The position numbers and the translations under genes were made by a program. The notes beneath the pieces are model-generated. The model was not told the origin of the DNA. It made no database searches and saw only the letters and a list, made by a program, of their open reading frames with translations. Below are positions 1-9,500 of a stretch of DNA of 48,754 nt, piece by piece (position 1 is the first letter of the stretch; each line of letters starts with the position of its first letter). This DNA comes from JALZUE01 sp051251725. GTDB lineage: Bacteria; Pseudomonadota; Gammaproteobacteria; Enterobacterales; Alteromonadaceae. Location of the stretch: NCBI GenBank assembly GCA_051251725.1, contig JBPOFN010000031.1, forward strand, positions 1 through 48,754. The letters are read 5' to 3'.

Positions 1-71
1 GTTAGCTCAGTTGGTAGAGCAGTTGGCTTTTAACCAATTTGTCGAAGGTTCAAATCCTTCACGACCGACCA
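1..71 (+). tRNA. tRNA-Lys (TTT), 5' end cut by window edge
   Basis: The D-arm (GTTAGCTCAGTTGGTAGAGC), an anticodon loop reading CTTTTAA (anticodon TTT), the T-arm GGTTCAAATCC and an encoded 3' CCA (69-71) are all visible. The first seven acceptor bases lie before position 1. The 3' acceptor strand ACGACCG predicts a 5' strand of CGGTCGT, of which only the last bases could be present here. Confidence 0.95.
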
Positions 72-247
72 CTTTCTCAATCTTCCTGTTTTACATCTGG
101 ATCAAATAGCTCTTTCGTTAAATCCACATTACCGCACTTAATATTCGTTGATAAATATATCAGATAGTTTCCGCAGCATTACTACACTTTTATTAAGTTA
201 TCCCGTATAATTGCCGCGTTTTTAACCCAGTCGAAATAGAGCCAATA

Positions 248-1285
248 ATGAGTCAAGCGAATTTAGCCGTCGAATTTGATTTTGAATTTCCAGCCAAGCC
301 TAAGCCTTTATCTGTTGATGAAAAGGCCGAGTATAAAGCTCGAATTAAGCAATTATTAATTGAAAAAGATGCTGTACTTGTAGCTCATTATTATACCGAC
401 CCAGAAATTCAGGCACTTGCTGAAGAAACGGGTGGTTGTGTTGCCGATTCATTAGAAATGGCACGTTTTGGTAATGAACACCCAGCAAAAACGTTAATTG
501 TTGCCGGTGTTAAGTTTATGGGCGAAACCTCAAAAGTATTAACGCCTGAAAAAACGGTGGTGATGCCGACCCTAGAAGCAACTTGCTCGCTAGACCTAGG
601 TTGCCCAATCAAAGAGTTCAACGACTTCTGTGATCAACATCCTGATCGTACCGTGGTTGTTTATGCCAATACCTCTACCGCAGTGAAAGCAAGAGCTGAT
701 TGGATTGTAACCTCTTCATGTGCTTTAGAAATTGTTGAGCACTTAGATGAAAAAGGTGAAAAAATTCTTTGGGGCCCAGATCGCCATTTAGGTAATTACA
801 TTCAAAAGCAAACGGGTGCTGATATGATCATGTGGCAGGGTGCTTGTATCGTTCATGACGAGTTTAAAACCAAAGCCTTGACCGATATGAAAGCTTTACA
901 CCCTGATGCCGCCATATTGGTGCATCCAGAGTCGCCAGCGGAGATCATTGACCTAGCCGACTCAGTTGGTTCAACCAGTCAATTAATTAAAGCGGCACAA
1001 GAGCTACCCAATCAAAAGTTTATTGTGGCAACAGATCGCGGTATCTTTTATAAAATGCAGCAGTTATGTCCAGATAAAGAATTCTTCGAAGCGCCAACGG
1101 CTGGTGAAGGTGCAACGTGTCGCAGTTGTGCTCATTGCCCTTGGATGGCAATGAATGGTTTAAAAGCAATTGAAGAAGCGTTAATTGACCCAACGGGTAA
1201 AGAAGTTTTTGTTGATATGGCGACACGTGAAGGTGCGCTTAAATCACTAAACCGCATGTTGAACTTCAACTTGGCTAATAAATAA
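248..1285 (+). CDS. nadA: Quinolinate synthase NadA
   Basis: Condenses iminoaspartate (from NadB) with dihydroxyacetone phosphate to quinolinate in de novo NAD synthesis; a cytoplasmic [4Fe-4S] enzyme. The 345-residue length matches the long gammaproteobacterial form. The three cluster cysteines fall at C113, C200 and C297, the same numbering I know for E. coli NadA. C291 and C294 complete the CxxCxxC motif typical of this form. The N-terminal VAHYYTDPEIQ block and the C-terminal SLNRML block are conserved. The gene stands alone between tRNA-Lys and tRNA-Ser and has only a weak AGAG-type ribosome site. No NAD-responsive element was recognised upstream. Confidence 0.97.
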   Translation: MSQANLAVEFDFEFPAKPKPLSVDEKAEYKARIKQLLIEKDAVLVAHYYTDPEIQALAEETGGCVADSLEMARFGNEHPAKTLIVAGVKFMGETSKVLTPEKTVVMPTLEATCSLDLGCPIKEFNDFCDQHPDRTVVVYANTSTAVKARADWIVTSSCALEIVEHLDEKGEKILWGPDRHLGNYIQKQTGADMIMWQGACIVHDEFKTKALTDMKALHPDAAILVHPESPAEIIDLADSVGSTSQLIKAAQELPNQKFIVATDRGIFYKMQQLCPDKEFFEAPTAGEGATCRSCAHCPWMAMNGLKAIEEALIDPTGKEVFVDMATREGALKSLNRMLNFNLANK

Positions 1286-1450
1286 ACACTAAGTTAAGTT
1301 TATTAAGCAAGTTCAATTATTTCTTATAATTTCAAGTAAATAGCCTTGCTATGAAAAAGGATTTTACCTACCATAGCGCTGCTTTTATTTACTTTATTGC
1401 ACCTTAATCTTAGGTATTAAATAGTTAATAAAGTACAAAGTTAAAAATTT

Positions 1451-1540
1451 GGTGAGCTGGCTGAGTGGCTGAAGGCGCACGCCTGGAAAGCGTGTTTAGG
1501 TTTATCCCTAACGAGAGTTCGAATCTCTCGCTCACCGCCA
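1451..1540 (+). tRNA. tRNA-Ser (GGA)
   Basis: A 90-nt class II tRNA. The acceptor GGTGAGC pairs with GCTCACC, the anticodon loop is CTGGAAA (anticodon GGA), there is a long variable arm (about 1494-1513), the T-loop is GTTCGAATC, and GCCA is encoded at the 3' end. A strong intrinsic terminator follows directly. Confidence 0.97.
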
Positions 1541-1547
1541 TATTTTA

Positions 1548-1573
1548 AAGCCCTGATTTATCAGGGCTTTTTT
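1548..1573 (+). terminator. Intrinsic terminator of tRNA-Ser
   Basis: The stem AAGCCCTGA / TCAGGGCTT has a TTTA loop and is followed by a run of T. It begins 7 bases after the tRNA 3' end. Confidence 0.9.
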
Positions 1574-1886
1574 ACATTGAGAAAATAGTAAAACCTGGGT
1601 ACATAACTCTGCTGTATTACTCTACACATAATATTAACGAAGCGTAAAAAAACGTTAATGTTACCGATGTTTTCCTTGGCTTTGAAAATTTTTTATATTA
1701 CTTGTCAGTTAATGTAAAAACCTCGGTTCAGGTTAAGCTATTTAAGCACCTATCTACTTATTCTTACGGCTAATACTAAGTCCATTAAGTTTTCCCATTC
1801 AGCAAGAAATAAAAGGCTTAGCGGTACCGGTATTATGTTCCATACAAAACCTAAGTACCTACATATCAGTATCTTGAACACAAATA
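1574..1886. other. Intergenic stretch without recognised gene
   Basis: AT-rich sequence between the tRNA-Ser terminator and a doubtful small minus-strand frame. I see no convincing reading frame, RNA gene or strong hairpin. No copy of the tRNA-Ser 3' end that would mark an attachment site was noticed. Confidence 0.5.
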
Positions 1887-2108
1887 TCAGGTGGTATAAG
1901 TCATTTTTAACTGGTATTTCAGCGGGATAAGCACCGGCAATAACATTTTTTTGCCATCCTGTTTGTTGAAATAGATGTAGGCAACGGCTTTTATTCCTCT
2001 GTCACCTATTAAATAGCCTTTATCTTCAAATTCTATAAAACCTGCCTCGTGGCACACCGAGAATGCTTCTGAGGTTTCTATTTCTTGCCAAGTATTACTT
2101 GCGGCCAT
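1887..2108 (-). CDS. Small hypothetical protein (73 aa), doubtful
   Basis: An open frame of 73 codons that I do not recognise. The composition looks protein-like, with mixed charged and aromatic residues, for example a FEDKGYLIGDRGIK stretch. There is no clear ribosome site upstream, no neighbour it obviously belongs to, and no signal peptide or membrane helix. It lies downstream of the nucleoside-hydrolase-like gene on the same strand, separated by about 120 bp. It could be a real orphan gene, the remnant of a longer gene, or chance. Homologues in related genomes would decide. Confidence 0.35.
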   Translation of the reverse strand: MAASNTWQEIETSEAFSVCHEAGFIEFEDKGYLIGDRGIKAVAYIYFNKQDGKKMLLPVLIPLKYQLKMTYTT

Positions 2109-2230
2109 TATGTTAAAACTAAGCTATACAGTAGTGAATCCAGTCGTGAGTGTAGAAATAAATACTGAGACAAATTTAGATACACTTAAAGTAAAATATG
2201 ATGTTGAGATATTGGCGTGTTTCATTATTA

Positions 2231-3067
2231 TTACTCTGAAACAGCTTTATTAAACTTATCAAAAAACACTGTTACCGTTGGGGTGTTGTTAATATCTAAT
2301 ATATAAGTTATTTCAACTAAATCAGAAAAATCTACACCGCCGCCAGAAATTGCTTTGTTATCGTAACGGCCGTTAATACCATTATATTTGCTACTTATTT
2401 GATTGGCTTGTGTCCAAACTTTTGATGACAATAGGTTTTTATTTTCAAGGGATTTTGCTGAGTAAGATGCGTCATTAAAACCAGGCGTACCATTACTCTC
2501 TTTATTACCATCAGGGATTTTAATGTAGGTAGTGTTATTTTTTACATAGCTTAATGCATCTACGCTGGTTTCTTTTTCATTCCAATCAGAGTGTTGAACT
2601 GTAATGAATTGGTCTTTTGAATATTTAACCCCCTTTTCAATAAGCGTTAACAATAATGTTTGAGTAAAATCACTTTGCCCAGCTTCCACCACCCAAATTT
2701 TGCCACCGTTTGATAAAACGCGAGTCACTTCTTTAACGGTATCATTGATAGCAACCGTTCTTTCGTTATGAAGATCGGTCCATCTATCGTTAAAAACATT
2801 ATCAAATAACTCATTAGCAGGAACGTATAAGCCAGCTTGAGCGCCATAGGTGCCACTAACCGCAAAGTAATTAAGGTTTTTAAATTCATCGGCTTGCAAT
2901 ATTAAATCTAAAGCGGCAATGGTGTGAACATCATCAACATCTGTTTTTAGATCAAAGTTTAAAAGTAATAAATCTTTATCCATCGTAAACTTAGGTGGCA
3001 CCGCATAACTATTAAAAGATAAAAATAGAGCTGTGATTGCACATAGCGTTTTTGTTAAGTATTTCAT
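2231..3067 (-). CDS. Secreted nucleoside-hydrolase-like protein
   Basis: 278 residues with a Sec signal peptide (MKYLTKTLC... cut after SYA, about residue 22). After it comes LLLLNFDLKTDVDDVHTIAA (residues about 33-52), which resembles the N-terminal calcium and ribose binding motif of nucleoside hydrolases and the related DUF1593-type enzymes, with clustered aspartates. A later GKIWVVEAGQSDFT block also fits that superfamily. The true substrate is unknown. The exported location argues against nucleotide salvage in the cytoplasm. The gene lies 83 bp downstream of the GH43 gene on the same strand and is probably co-transcribed, so a role in handling a pentose-containing polymer or a released sugar is possible. 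Family call moderate, function open. Confidence 0.6.
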   Translation of the reverse strand: MKYLTKTLCAITALFLSFNSYAVPPKFTMDKDLLLLNFDLKTDVDDVHTIAALDLILQADEFKNLNYFAVSGTYGAQAGLYVPANELFDNVFNDRWTDLHNERTVAINDTVKEVTRVLSNGGKIWVVEAGQSDFTQTLLLTLIEKGVKYSKDQFITVQHSDWNEKETSVDALSYVKNNTTYIKIPDGNKESNGTPGFNDASYSAKSLENKNLLSSKVWTQANQISSKYNGINGRYDNKAISGGGVDFSDLVEITYILDINNTPTVTVFFDKFNKAVSE

Positions 3068-3150
3068 GATATATCCTGTAGAAATTAGTTGTGTTTAGTT
3101 AGTTATGTTTAGAATCTAATGTTCAGTTAAATATTTTTAAGTAAAAACTT

Positions 3151-4806
3151 TTAAGTTATTTCTTGGTAAGTAAAAAATTCAAAATCGGCGTGTTTTTTTT
3201 GTCCTGATAAGTCTTGGCAAGCCAAACCAACAAATGCACCGGTAAAATTCGGTGAATAACCTTTTTCGAAGTGAACGACATAATCATCAGACAAGATACT
3301 GCCATCTAATTCTGCACCAATTTTTTGCCATTGTGGCGTTTCTGCTTCTATATTAGTCGCGTAGAAAAACTGTAGTGAGTCGCCATTAAAGTCAGCTTTA
3401 AGGTGTATTTTGTCGAATGCTGATACATCAATAGGCGCTTTAAGTACGTGAGTTGTTTTATTATCGTCACAACTTAACACATTAATAAATTTCTTAGCTG
3501 AATAAGCGTCTATATCGTCTCCTGAAAGATACAAATAATAGTAATGCGTGGTGTTGTAGTAACAAACTAAACCTGCCATCTGTTGGAAATTTTCTGGTGA
3601 AAATTCTAAACAGGTTGCAGCAAGCGTATGATGGGCTTGAACTCTTCTGGCAAGTAGACTTTGCTCGAAACATGAACTCAGTGATTCTCTACCATATAAG
3701 CGCAAATAACCTGGTCTGTCTGTTTGGTTCGCCCAATTTTTGCTGATCGGAATCCGTAAGCTTTGCAAGTTAATATCAATGTCGGCTGACTCAAAATTAA
3801 TTTGGCTGTTAGCGGGTGCAAACTTATGCTCTGGCAAGTTAGGGGCTTTAACGAATCTACGTGCTATATTTGTTGCGCCATCTATAACAGCATTATTTTG
3901 CTCTAAGCTTTCAGTGTCAAGGTATAGCCAATCATCTTTGCCCCATACTACTTTCTCTATCGCCGTTTCTCTGCCAGTTATACAACGGCCTTTTTCTGTG
4001 AGAGGACGACCGGTAAGAAAAACCATGTACCACTCACCATTTTGAGTTTCTACCAAATCGGCATGCCCAGTTTTTTGTAAATAATTACTTGGCGCAAGTT
4101 TAGAGGTTAACACTGGGTTGCTAGGATGAATTTCGTAAGGGCCTAACAATGATGCTGAACGTGCTAAAGAAACACAATGATCGTAGCTAGTACCACCTTC
4201 CGCGGTTAATAAATAATAGTAACCATTCTTTTTATATATATGAGGGCCTTCTGTTAAGCCATGTCCAGAACCTTCAAATATATGATGAACTTTACCTATT
4301 AGCTTATTGGTATTTCGATCATATTCTTGCAGCACTATACCGCCAAAAAACAAACTGTTTCGGTGATCGACCAGCATATTCAAAAAGTAAGACTTTCCAT
4401 CGTCATCATGAAAAAGAGAGGGATCAAAACCACTTGCATTAATCAGTGTTGGCTCAGACCATGGGCCACAAATATCGGTGGCAGTTACCACAAAATTAGG
4501 GGTGTCTTTCCAGTCGCCATTAAAGTTTTTTACGTTGGTATACACCAAATAAAAAACACCATCGGTATGGGTTAAGCAAGGCGCCCAAACGCCACAAGAG
4601 TCAGGCACGCCTTTCATATCTAATTGTGATGTTTTAGTGAGCGGGTGAGTCAGTAATGTCCAATTTACTAAATCTTTTGAATGATGAATTTGTACGCCTG
4701 GAAACCATTCAAAGGTTGAGGTAGCGATATAATAATCGTCTTCTACTCTAATAATACTTGGGTCTGGATTAAACCCTTTTAAAATTGGATTCGATATGGT
4801 TTTCAT
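3151..4806 (-). CDS. GH43 beta-xylosidase (cytoplasmic)
   Basis: Releases xylose (possibly also arabinose) from the non-reducing end of xylo-oligosaccharides. The N-terminal five-blade propeller carries the GH43 triad: D15 (NPDPS, base), D128 (GFDPS, pKa modulator) and E186 (GLTEGPH, acid). The C-terminal half is the beta-sandwich found in the roughly 540-residue XynB-type group. The total of 551 residues is normal for that group. The frame is open to 4866, but I chose the ATG at 4806 because the protein then begins MKTISNPILKGFNPDPS like its family and an AAAGAG ribosome site precedes it. No signal peptide, so it acts on imported oligosaccharides. It is divergent from the Nudix-type regulator, and the nucleoside-hydrolase-like gene follows it. 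Confidence 0.92.
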   Translation of the reverse strand: MKTISNPILKGFNPDPSIIRVEDDYYIATSTFEWFPGVQIHHSKDLVNWTLLTHPLTKTSQLDMKGVPDSCGVWAPCLTHTDGVFYLVYTNVKNFNGDWKDTPNFVVTATDICGPWSEPTLINASGFDPSLFHDDDGKSYFLNMLVDHRNSLFFGGIVLQEYDRNTNKLIGKVHHIFEGSGHGLTEGPHIYKKNGYYYLLTAEGGTSYDHCVSLARSASLLGPYEIHPSNPVLTSKLAPSNYLQKTGHADLVETQNGEWYMVFLTGRPLTEKGRCITGRETAIEKVVWGKDDWLYLDTESLEQNNAVIDGATNIARRFVKAPNLPEHKFAPANSQINFESADIDINLQSLRIPISKNWANQTDRPGYLRLYGRESLSSCFEQSLLARRVQAHHTLAATCLEFSPENFQQMAGLVCYYNTTHYYYLYLSGDDIDAYSAKKFINVLSCDDNKTTHVLKAPIDVSAFDKIHLKADFNGDSLQFFYATNIEAETPQWQKIGAELDGSILSDDYVVHFEKGYSPNFTGAFVGLACQDLSGQKKHADFEFFTYQEIT

Positions 4807-4958
4807 TGCTAACTCTTTAATTTTAATGGAATTTAACAAGTGAATAGGGTGGCAGCCATAACTCATTGTAGCTTATGGCTGCCAGGGGATAAGCTTTCTA
4901 TTCACCGGCTTTAACTTATTTGATGTTTTAATATTATAAAACACCTAATTGTAATTAT

Positions 4959-4974
4959 GACTATTACTATAGTC
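4959..4974. promoter_or_regulatory. Inverted repeat GACTAT-TACT-ATAGTC
   Basis: Six-base arms are perfect around a 4-base centre. The octamer ATAGTCTT starting at 4969 also occurs in the motifs at 5218 and, reversed, at 10353-10360. The repeat lies about 155 bp upstream of the GH43 start, so it could be an operator for that leftward gene. Confidence 0.4.
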
Positions 4975-5202
4975 TTTTAAAGTCTCCATATGCAATATTT
5001 TTATGACAATAAAATTTGTCACTTTTTAAGTGACTACATAATAGGATTATTTTATTTGTAATTTTTATTGTTCGGCTAAGGTGAACATTTGAAAGTATCG
5101 ATTAGTTTCTTACGAAGATGTAGTCGGTTGACACGCATTTTTTATGGTAAAAGTTAGTCTGAACGCATGACAAATATTGCTTTGTTCTATAGGAAAATGT
5201 AT

Positions 5203-5220
5203 TATTTAGCCGACTAAATA
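5203..5220. promoter_or_regulatory. 18-bp palindrome, candidate NrtR-type operator
   Basis: TATTTAGCCGACTAAATA pairs with itself at 16 of 18 positions. It ends 77 bp before the regulator start codon and overlaps the 17-bp motif at 5218-5234 by three bases. This is a position typical of an autoregulated promoter. Confidence 0.5.
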
Positions 5221-5234
5221 GTCTTAATAACTAT
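5218..5234. promoter_or_regulatory. 17-bp motif shared with the transporter promoter
   Basis: ATAGTCTTAATAACTAT. The reverse complement of 10344-10360, in front of the GPH transporter, is ATAGTCTTAAATACTAT, identical at 15 of 17 positions. Outer arms ATAGT/ACTAT form an inverted repeat. Probably the binding site of the regulator encoded just downstream. Confidence 0.55.
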
Positions 5235-5297
5235 ATGAATATGAACGTAAATTATTAAGCACCAACCTTCGTATTAAAGAGCAGCAAGAGTAAAATT

Positions 5298-6029
5298 ATG
5301 CCGTACAATTTATTAGACAGTTCAAGAACTCAACTTAATGAAGAGCAGGTTCCTGATAATTGTATCCGTAACTTGACGGTAGATAATCTTATTTTTACGT
5401 TGCACGAAAGTAAATTAAAAGTACTTTTAGTTAAATATAATAGAGGGTTAGCGACTAATAAGTGGGGTTTAGTTGGTCATTGGGTTAAAGATGATGAAAA
5501 CTTACAAGATGCCGCATTACGTGTTGTTAAAAAAACAACCAATGTCGATAATCTGTACCTCGACCAGTTAGGTGCATTTGGTAATGTTGATCGTTACCCT
5601 GGCGGGCGTATTATTACTATTGCGTATTACTCCTTAGTTCGTCATGAAGAAACTAACTTAATCAGGGGTGAGAACGCGTTAGAATGTGAGTGGTTTGATG
5701 TTTATAACGTACCTGAACTTATGTTTGATCATTCTGATATTTTATTAGCGGGCTTAAATTTTTTGAAATATAAAGTTCGTCATGAACCAATTGGTTTTAA
5801 TTTATTACCTGAAAAATTCACCTTGCTGGAACTGCAAGAGATCTATGAAGCCATTCTCAATAAAACGTTAGATAAACCTAACTTTAGGCGCAAAATTCAA
5901 AAAATGAATCTCTTGATTAACTGTAAAGAAAAACAGAAAAAAGTGGCACACAGAGCTGCTTCTTTGTATCGGTTTGATATTAATGTTTATGAAAAGTTAA
6001 AAGAATTTGGTTTTACTTTTGAATTTTAA
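5298..6029 (+). CDS. NrtR-family regulator with degenerate Nudix domain
   Basis: 243 residues: an N-terminal Nudix fold (about 25-155) and a C-terminal winged-helix domain (about 165-243, LLPEKFTLLELQEIYEAIL then FRRKI). This is the layout of NrtR-type regulators, some of which control NAD synthesis and others arabinose or xylose use. The Nudix box is degenerate: in the stretch after WGLVG the conserved REUxEE residues read as L, R and two K, so the catalytic glutamates are gone and it should sense a ligand rather than hydrolyse one. Divergent from the GH43 gene, with palindromes in the shared spacer. An AAGAG ribosome site precedes the ATG. I infer that it controls this xylan locus. The distance from nadA makes an NAD role possible but less likely. 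Confidence 0.85.
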   Translation: MPYNLLDSSRTQLNEEQVPDNCIRNLTVDNLIFTLHESKLKVLLVKYNRGLATNKWGLVGHWVKDDENLQDAALRVVKKTTNVDNLYLDQLGAFGNVDRYPGGRIITIAYYSLVRHEETNLIRGENALECEWFDVYNVPELMFDHSDILLAGLNFLKYKVRHEPIGFNLLPEKFTLLELQEIYEAILNKTLDKPNFRRKIQKMNLLINCKEKQKKVAHRAASLYRFDINVYEKLKEFGFTFEF

Positions 6030-6577
6030 AGCGCAAATTGAACGAGTTTACTCTGTTGTTTTGGCTGATGTTCAGCAATTATCCTTTCAAAAGTATTAAT
6101 TTGTCATTAGCATGCGCTTGCAATAACCCCTCATGGGTATAATTCAAGGTATGGCTCCGCTGCCTAAACGCCACGGCAGATAAAATATTGGCTTTGTTTT
6201 CCTCGTATAACTCTAAGTAAATTATTAACTGATTTAATTTCCTACCAAAACCAAAACCAAAACCAAAACCAAAACCAAAACCAAAACCAAAACCAAAACC
6301 AAAACCAAAACCAAAACCTTTCTTTAGGTTGAATTAGTTTAGCTTTATGTTTTTTTATTCTGAGCTTTTATTTTTAGCAATCTTGTTGTCACTGTGACTA
6401 TTTGTGTCGTATGTTATTTTCACTGTTTAGAAAGTCGCCTTAATAGTTTTTATATTAAGCGGTTAAATTAATTTTTAAATAGAAAAAAGTTAACAATGCT
6501 AATAGCAACTATTAGCCTTGTGTTACATGAAAACAATGTCAAAACAAAAACTATAAATAATAAAGAGTTGGGACAAT
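6030..6577. other. Intergenic stretch with tandem repeat, GH8 upstream region
   Basis: No convincing gene. It holds the (CCAAAA)12 array at 6245-6318 and presumably the GH8 promoter in its AT-rich 3' part. A weak CTGCC/GGCAG inverted repeat near 6159-6180 lacks a T-run. Confidence 0.5.
6245..6318. repeat. Hexanucleotide tandem repeat (CCAAAA)12
   Basis: Twelve exact, uninterrupted copies of CCAAAA followed by CC. It lies 260 bp upstream of the GH8 start codon and 215 bp after the regulator stop. A perfect array of this length is expected to vary in copy number by slippage. Confidence 0.98.
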
Positions 6578-9500
6578 ATGAAAATAAATAAAACCTTTCT
6601 ACCCGTATTAGGGATGTATATTTTAGCAAATAGTAGTTACGCACAACAATTAGCCAATGACGAGCTTGAAAATGGTACTTTATTACCGGGCTATTCTGGC
6701 TTGATCGATACCCCATTTAATGGTGTTGCCGCCTATGCTGATGGCGACGGTGTGCAAATCAATACCCAAGTGAGTGGTGTACCAGGCAAGTTTCGCTTAG
6801 ACATTCGAGGAGCGAGTAGTGCAGCAAATGCAGCGGGTATTAGTGTTTATTTAGGAGATAACAAAATAGGCGCTACTAGTTTTAGTGGCACTTCAGCATC
6901 AGTAACGAGTATCAGTTTTAATTTAGATAATATGCCGAGTAACTCGGTATTAAAATTTGAATTAGAAACCGATAATGGCAGTAATGATACCTTTTTAGAT
7001 TCGTATGAATTGCATCGTACTGGTGATATACCAGCACGCCCTGCCGCTCCAGTATTACCTAACCAAGGCGCATATGACTCTGGCGAATACCGAAACATGT
7101 TCCAAGAATTTGGATATTCTGCAGAAGAAGTGACTGCACGTTTGAATGCTGTGTACGACCAATTATTTCATTCTACTGATACAACAGATAAAGCGTTATT
7201 TATTCCTGTAGGCGATGATATGGCCTACATTTGGGATTTTCATAATAACGATGTACGCTCTGAAGGTATGTCTTACGGCATGATGATGGCGCTGCAAATG
7301 GATCGCAAAGATGACTTTGATAAGCTATGGAAATGGGCTAACACTTATTCATTAAATAAATCAGGCAACAACAAAGGCTATTTTGCTTGGAAAGTTAGTA
7401 CAAGCGGACAAATACAAGATGCGGCTCCGGCGCCTGATGGTGAAGAGTATTTTGTAACGGCTTTATTTTTTGCTGCTCACCGTTGGGGAAATGGCACAGG
7501 CATTTTCGACTACGAAGCACAAGCAAACCAAATACTACGTGATATGGTAGGAAATGGTGAAGAACGTTATAACAATGATGGTATTTTAGAACAATATACA
7601 TTGATAGACGCTGCCAATAAGCAAATTGTTTTTTCTCCTTCAACACCCACTGATCGTAACTGGACTGATACGTCATACCATTTACCCGCTTTTTATGAAT
7701 TATGGGCAAGATGGGCCGATAACAATAATACGCTTTGGGCTGAAATGGCCGATGTTTCTCGTCAACATTTCAAAGATGCTGCACATCCAACTACAGGGTT
7801 AACACCAGATTATGCTTACTTTGATGGTTCGCCTCATGGTGACTTCCAACATTGGAAAGATACCTTCCAATATGATGCTTGGCGTGTAATTAGTAACGTT
7901 GCAATGGATTATTCGTGGTGGAAAAAAGACGAATGGCAAGTAACACATGCAACACGTTTACAGACATTCTTTAAAAGCGAAGGTATGGAATCTTATTCAA
8001 GCTTATATGAGTTAGATGGTACACCTTATGAAAATAACAGCGACCATTCACCAGGTTTAGTTGCAATGAATGCTATCGCTAGTTTAGCGTCTAATAGCCA
8101 AGATGCTTGGGACTTTGTTGAAGCATTTTGGCATACGCCGGTTCCAGAAGGAAGATACCGTTATTACGATGGTTCACTGTACATGTTTGGTATGTTAGCA
8201 ATGAGTGGTAACTACCGTATTTACTGTCCAGCGGGCGAATGTGATGCAGTATCACCAGAGCTTCCAGAGCCAGTAAATAGAGCGCCGGTTGCCAATAATG
8301 ACTTAGCTACCACGATTGAAAATATCTTAGTTAGTACAAATGTTGTGAATAATGATACCGATGCTGATAATGATATCTTAAGCATTGCTACTTATACCCA
8401 AGCTGGCAATGGCTCGGTTAGCCAAAATGGTGACAGTTTAGTTTATACACCTAATACCAGCTTTACCGGTACTGATAGCTTTTCTTATGCGGTTACCGAT
8501 GGCACTAAAAGCAGTAATACTGCAACCGTTACTGTCACTGTAAATGCTGAAGGCATCATTGACCCAGAGCCAGAACCGACACCAGGTGATGAATTATTAT
8601 TTGCAGAAATGGAATCAGGCGTTATTAGTCCATCATACCGTGAGCCAATAACTAACCCTTATGCTGGTGTTATTCTGTATGGTAATAATGAAGAAGTGTC
8701 TTTTGCTACTAACCTTGCTGCTGGTGATTACACCGTTGAAGTAAATGGCAGCTCAAGCAACTCATCTGCGGCAGGTATTAGCCTTTATGTTGATGGTAAC
8801 AAAGTTGGCGCAACAAGCTTTAGTGGCACAACGCGCACCACTCAAACGATAACATTTACGTTAACAAACTCTGCAAGTGAACTTACCTTCATTCTTGAGT
8901 CTGATAATGGTCAAAATGATACCTTGATGGACTGGTTTAAAGTTTTTAGTGGTAACGGCTCAACTGAACCTGGTGATGGCGGTACAACACCAAGTGTTAG
9001 CCTTGAGATTCCAGGTGTTTTACAAGCTGAAGATTATGCCAGTGAAAATGGAACTCAAACTGAAAACACCAGTGATATTGGTGGCGGATTAAATGTTGGT
9101 TATATTCAAAATGGCGATTATTTAACATTTAACATCAATGTTGCACAGGCGGGTGTTTATACCGTTGAAGCACGAGTTGCTAGTGATACCACTGGTGGTG
9201 ATATCGATTTAGTTATTGGCTCTGCTAATGTTGGCACTTTAGCGGTAACAAATACCGGAGGCTGGCAAACTTGGCAAACCGTTACTACCTCAGTAACGCT
9301 AGCCGCCGGCGAGCAAACACTTAGTGCAAACTTTGCTAATGGTAATGATTACTTATTTAATATTAATTATTTAACCTTTACCTTATCTGATACAGAGTCA
9401 GGTGCTACTCCACCAGTTACTCCCCCTGTAACAGTTAAAATTGAAGCTGAAGATTATGATCGTTTTTCTGATACCACTATTGGCAACGAAGGTAATGCCT

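Larger units (their letters stand above)
4807..5297. other. Divergent regulatory region of the xylan locus
   Basis: A 491-bp spacer between the GH43 gene (leftward) and the NrtR-type regulator (rightward). It must hold both promoters. It contains several inverted repeats, listed separately, built around TAGTC/GACTA half-sites at 4959-4984, 5121-5127, 5154-5160, 5203-5220 and 5218-5234. No reading frame of interest. Confidence 0.6.

Noticed and set aside
409..621. Minus-strand frame inside nadA
   Set aside because: Shadow of nadA; the plus-strand protein has all catalytic cysteines.
1451..1573. tRNA-Ser as integration site of an island
   Set aside because: No integrase gene and no second copy of the tRNA 3' end were noticed in the window, so an island boundary is not supported.
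3740..4575. Plus-strand frames opposite the GH43 gene
   Set aside because: They lie fully inside a well-supported GH43 gene on the other strand and show no family features or ribosome sites.
5128..5133. TTGACA as a -35 box for the regulator gene
   Set aside because: No -10 box at 16-18 bp spacing follows.
6159..6180. CTGCC/GGCAG hairpin as terminator of the Nudix-type regulator
   Set aside because: Stem of five pairs with a long loop and no T-run.
6245..6318. CRISPR array
   Set aside because: The CCAAAA array has no spacers and no cas genes are in the window.
6468..6716. Minus-strand 82-codon frame across the GH8 start
   Set aside because: Overlaps the GH8 signal peptide region; composition is that of AT-rich spacer; no ribosome site of note.
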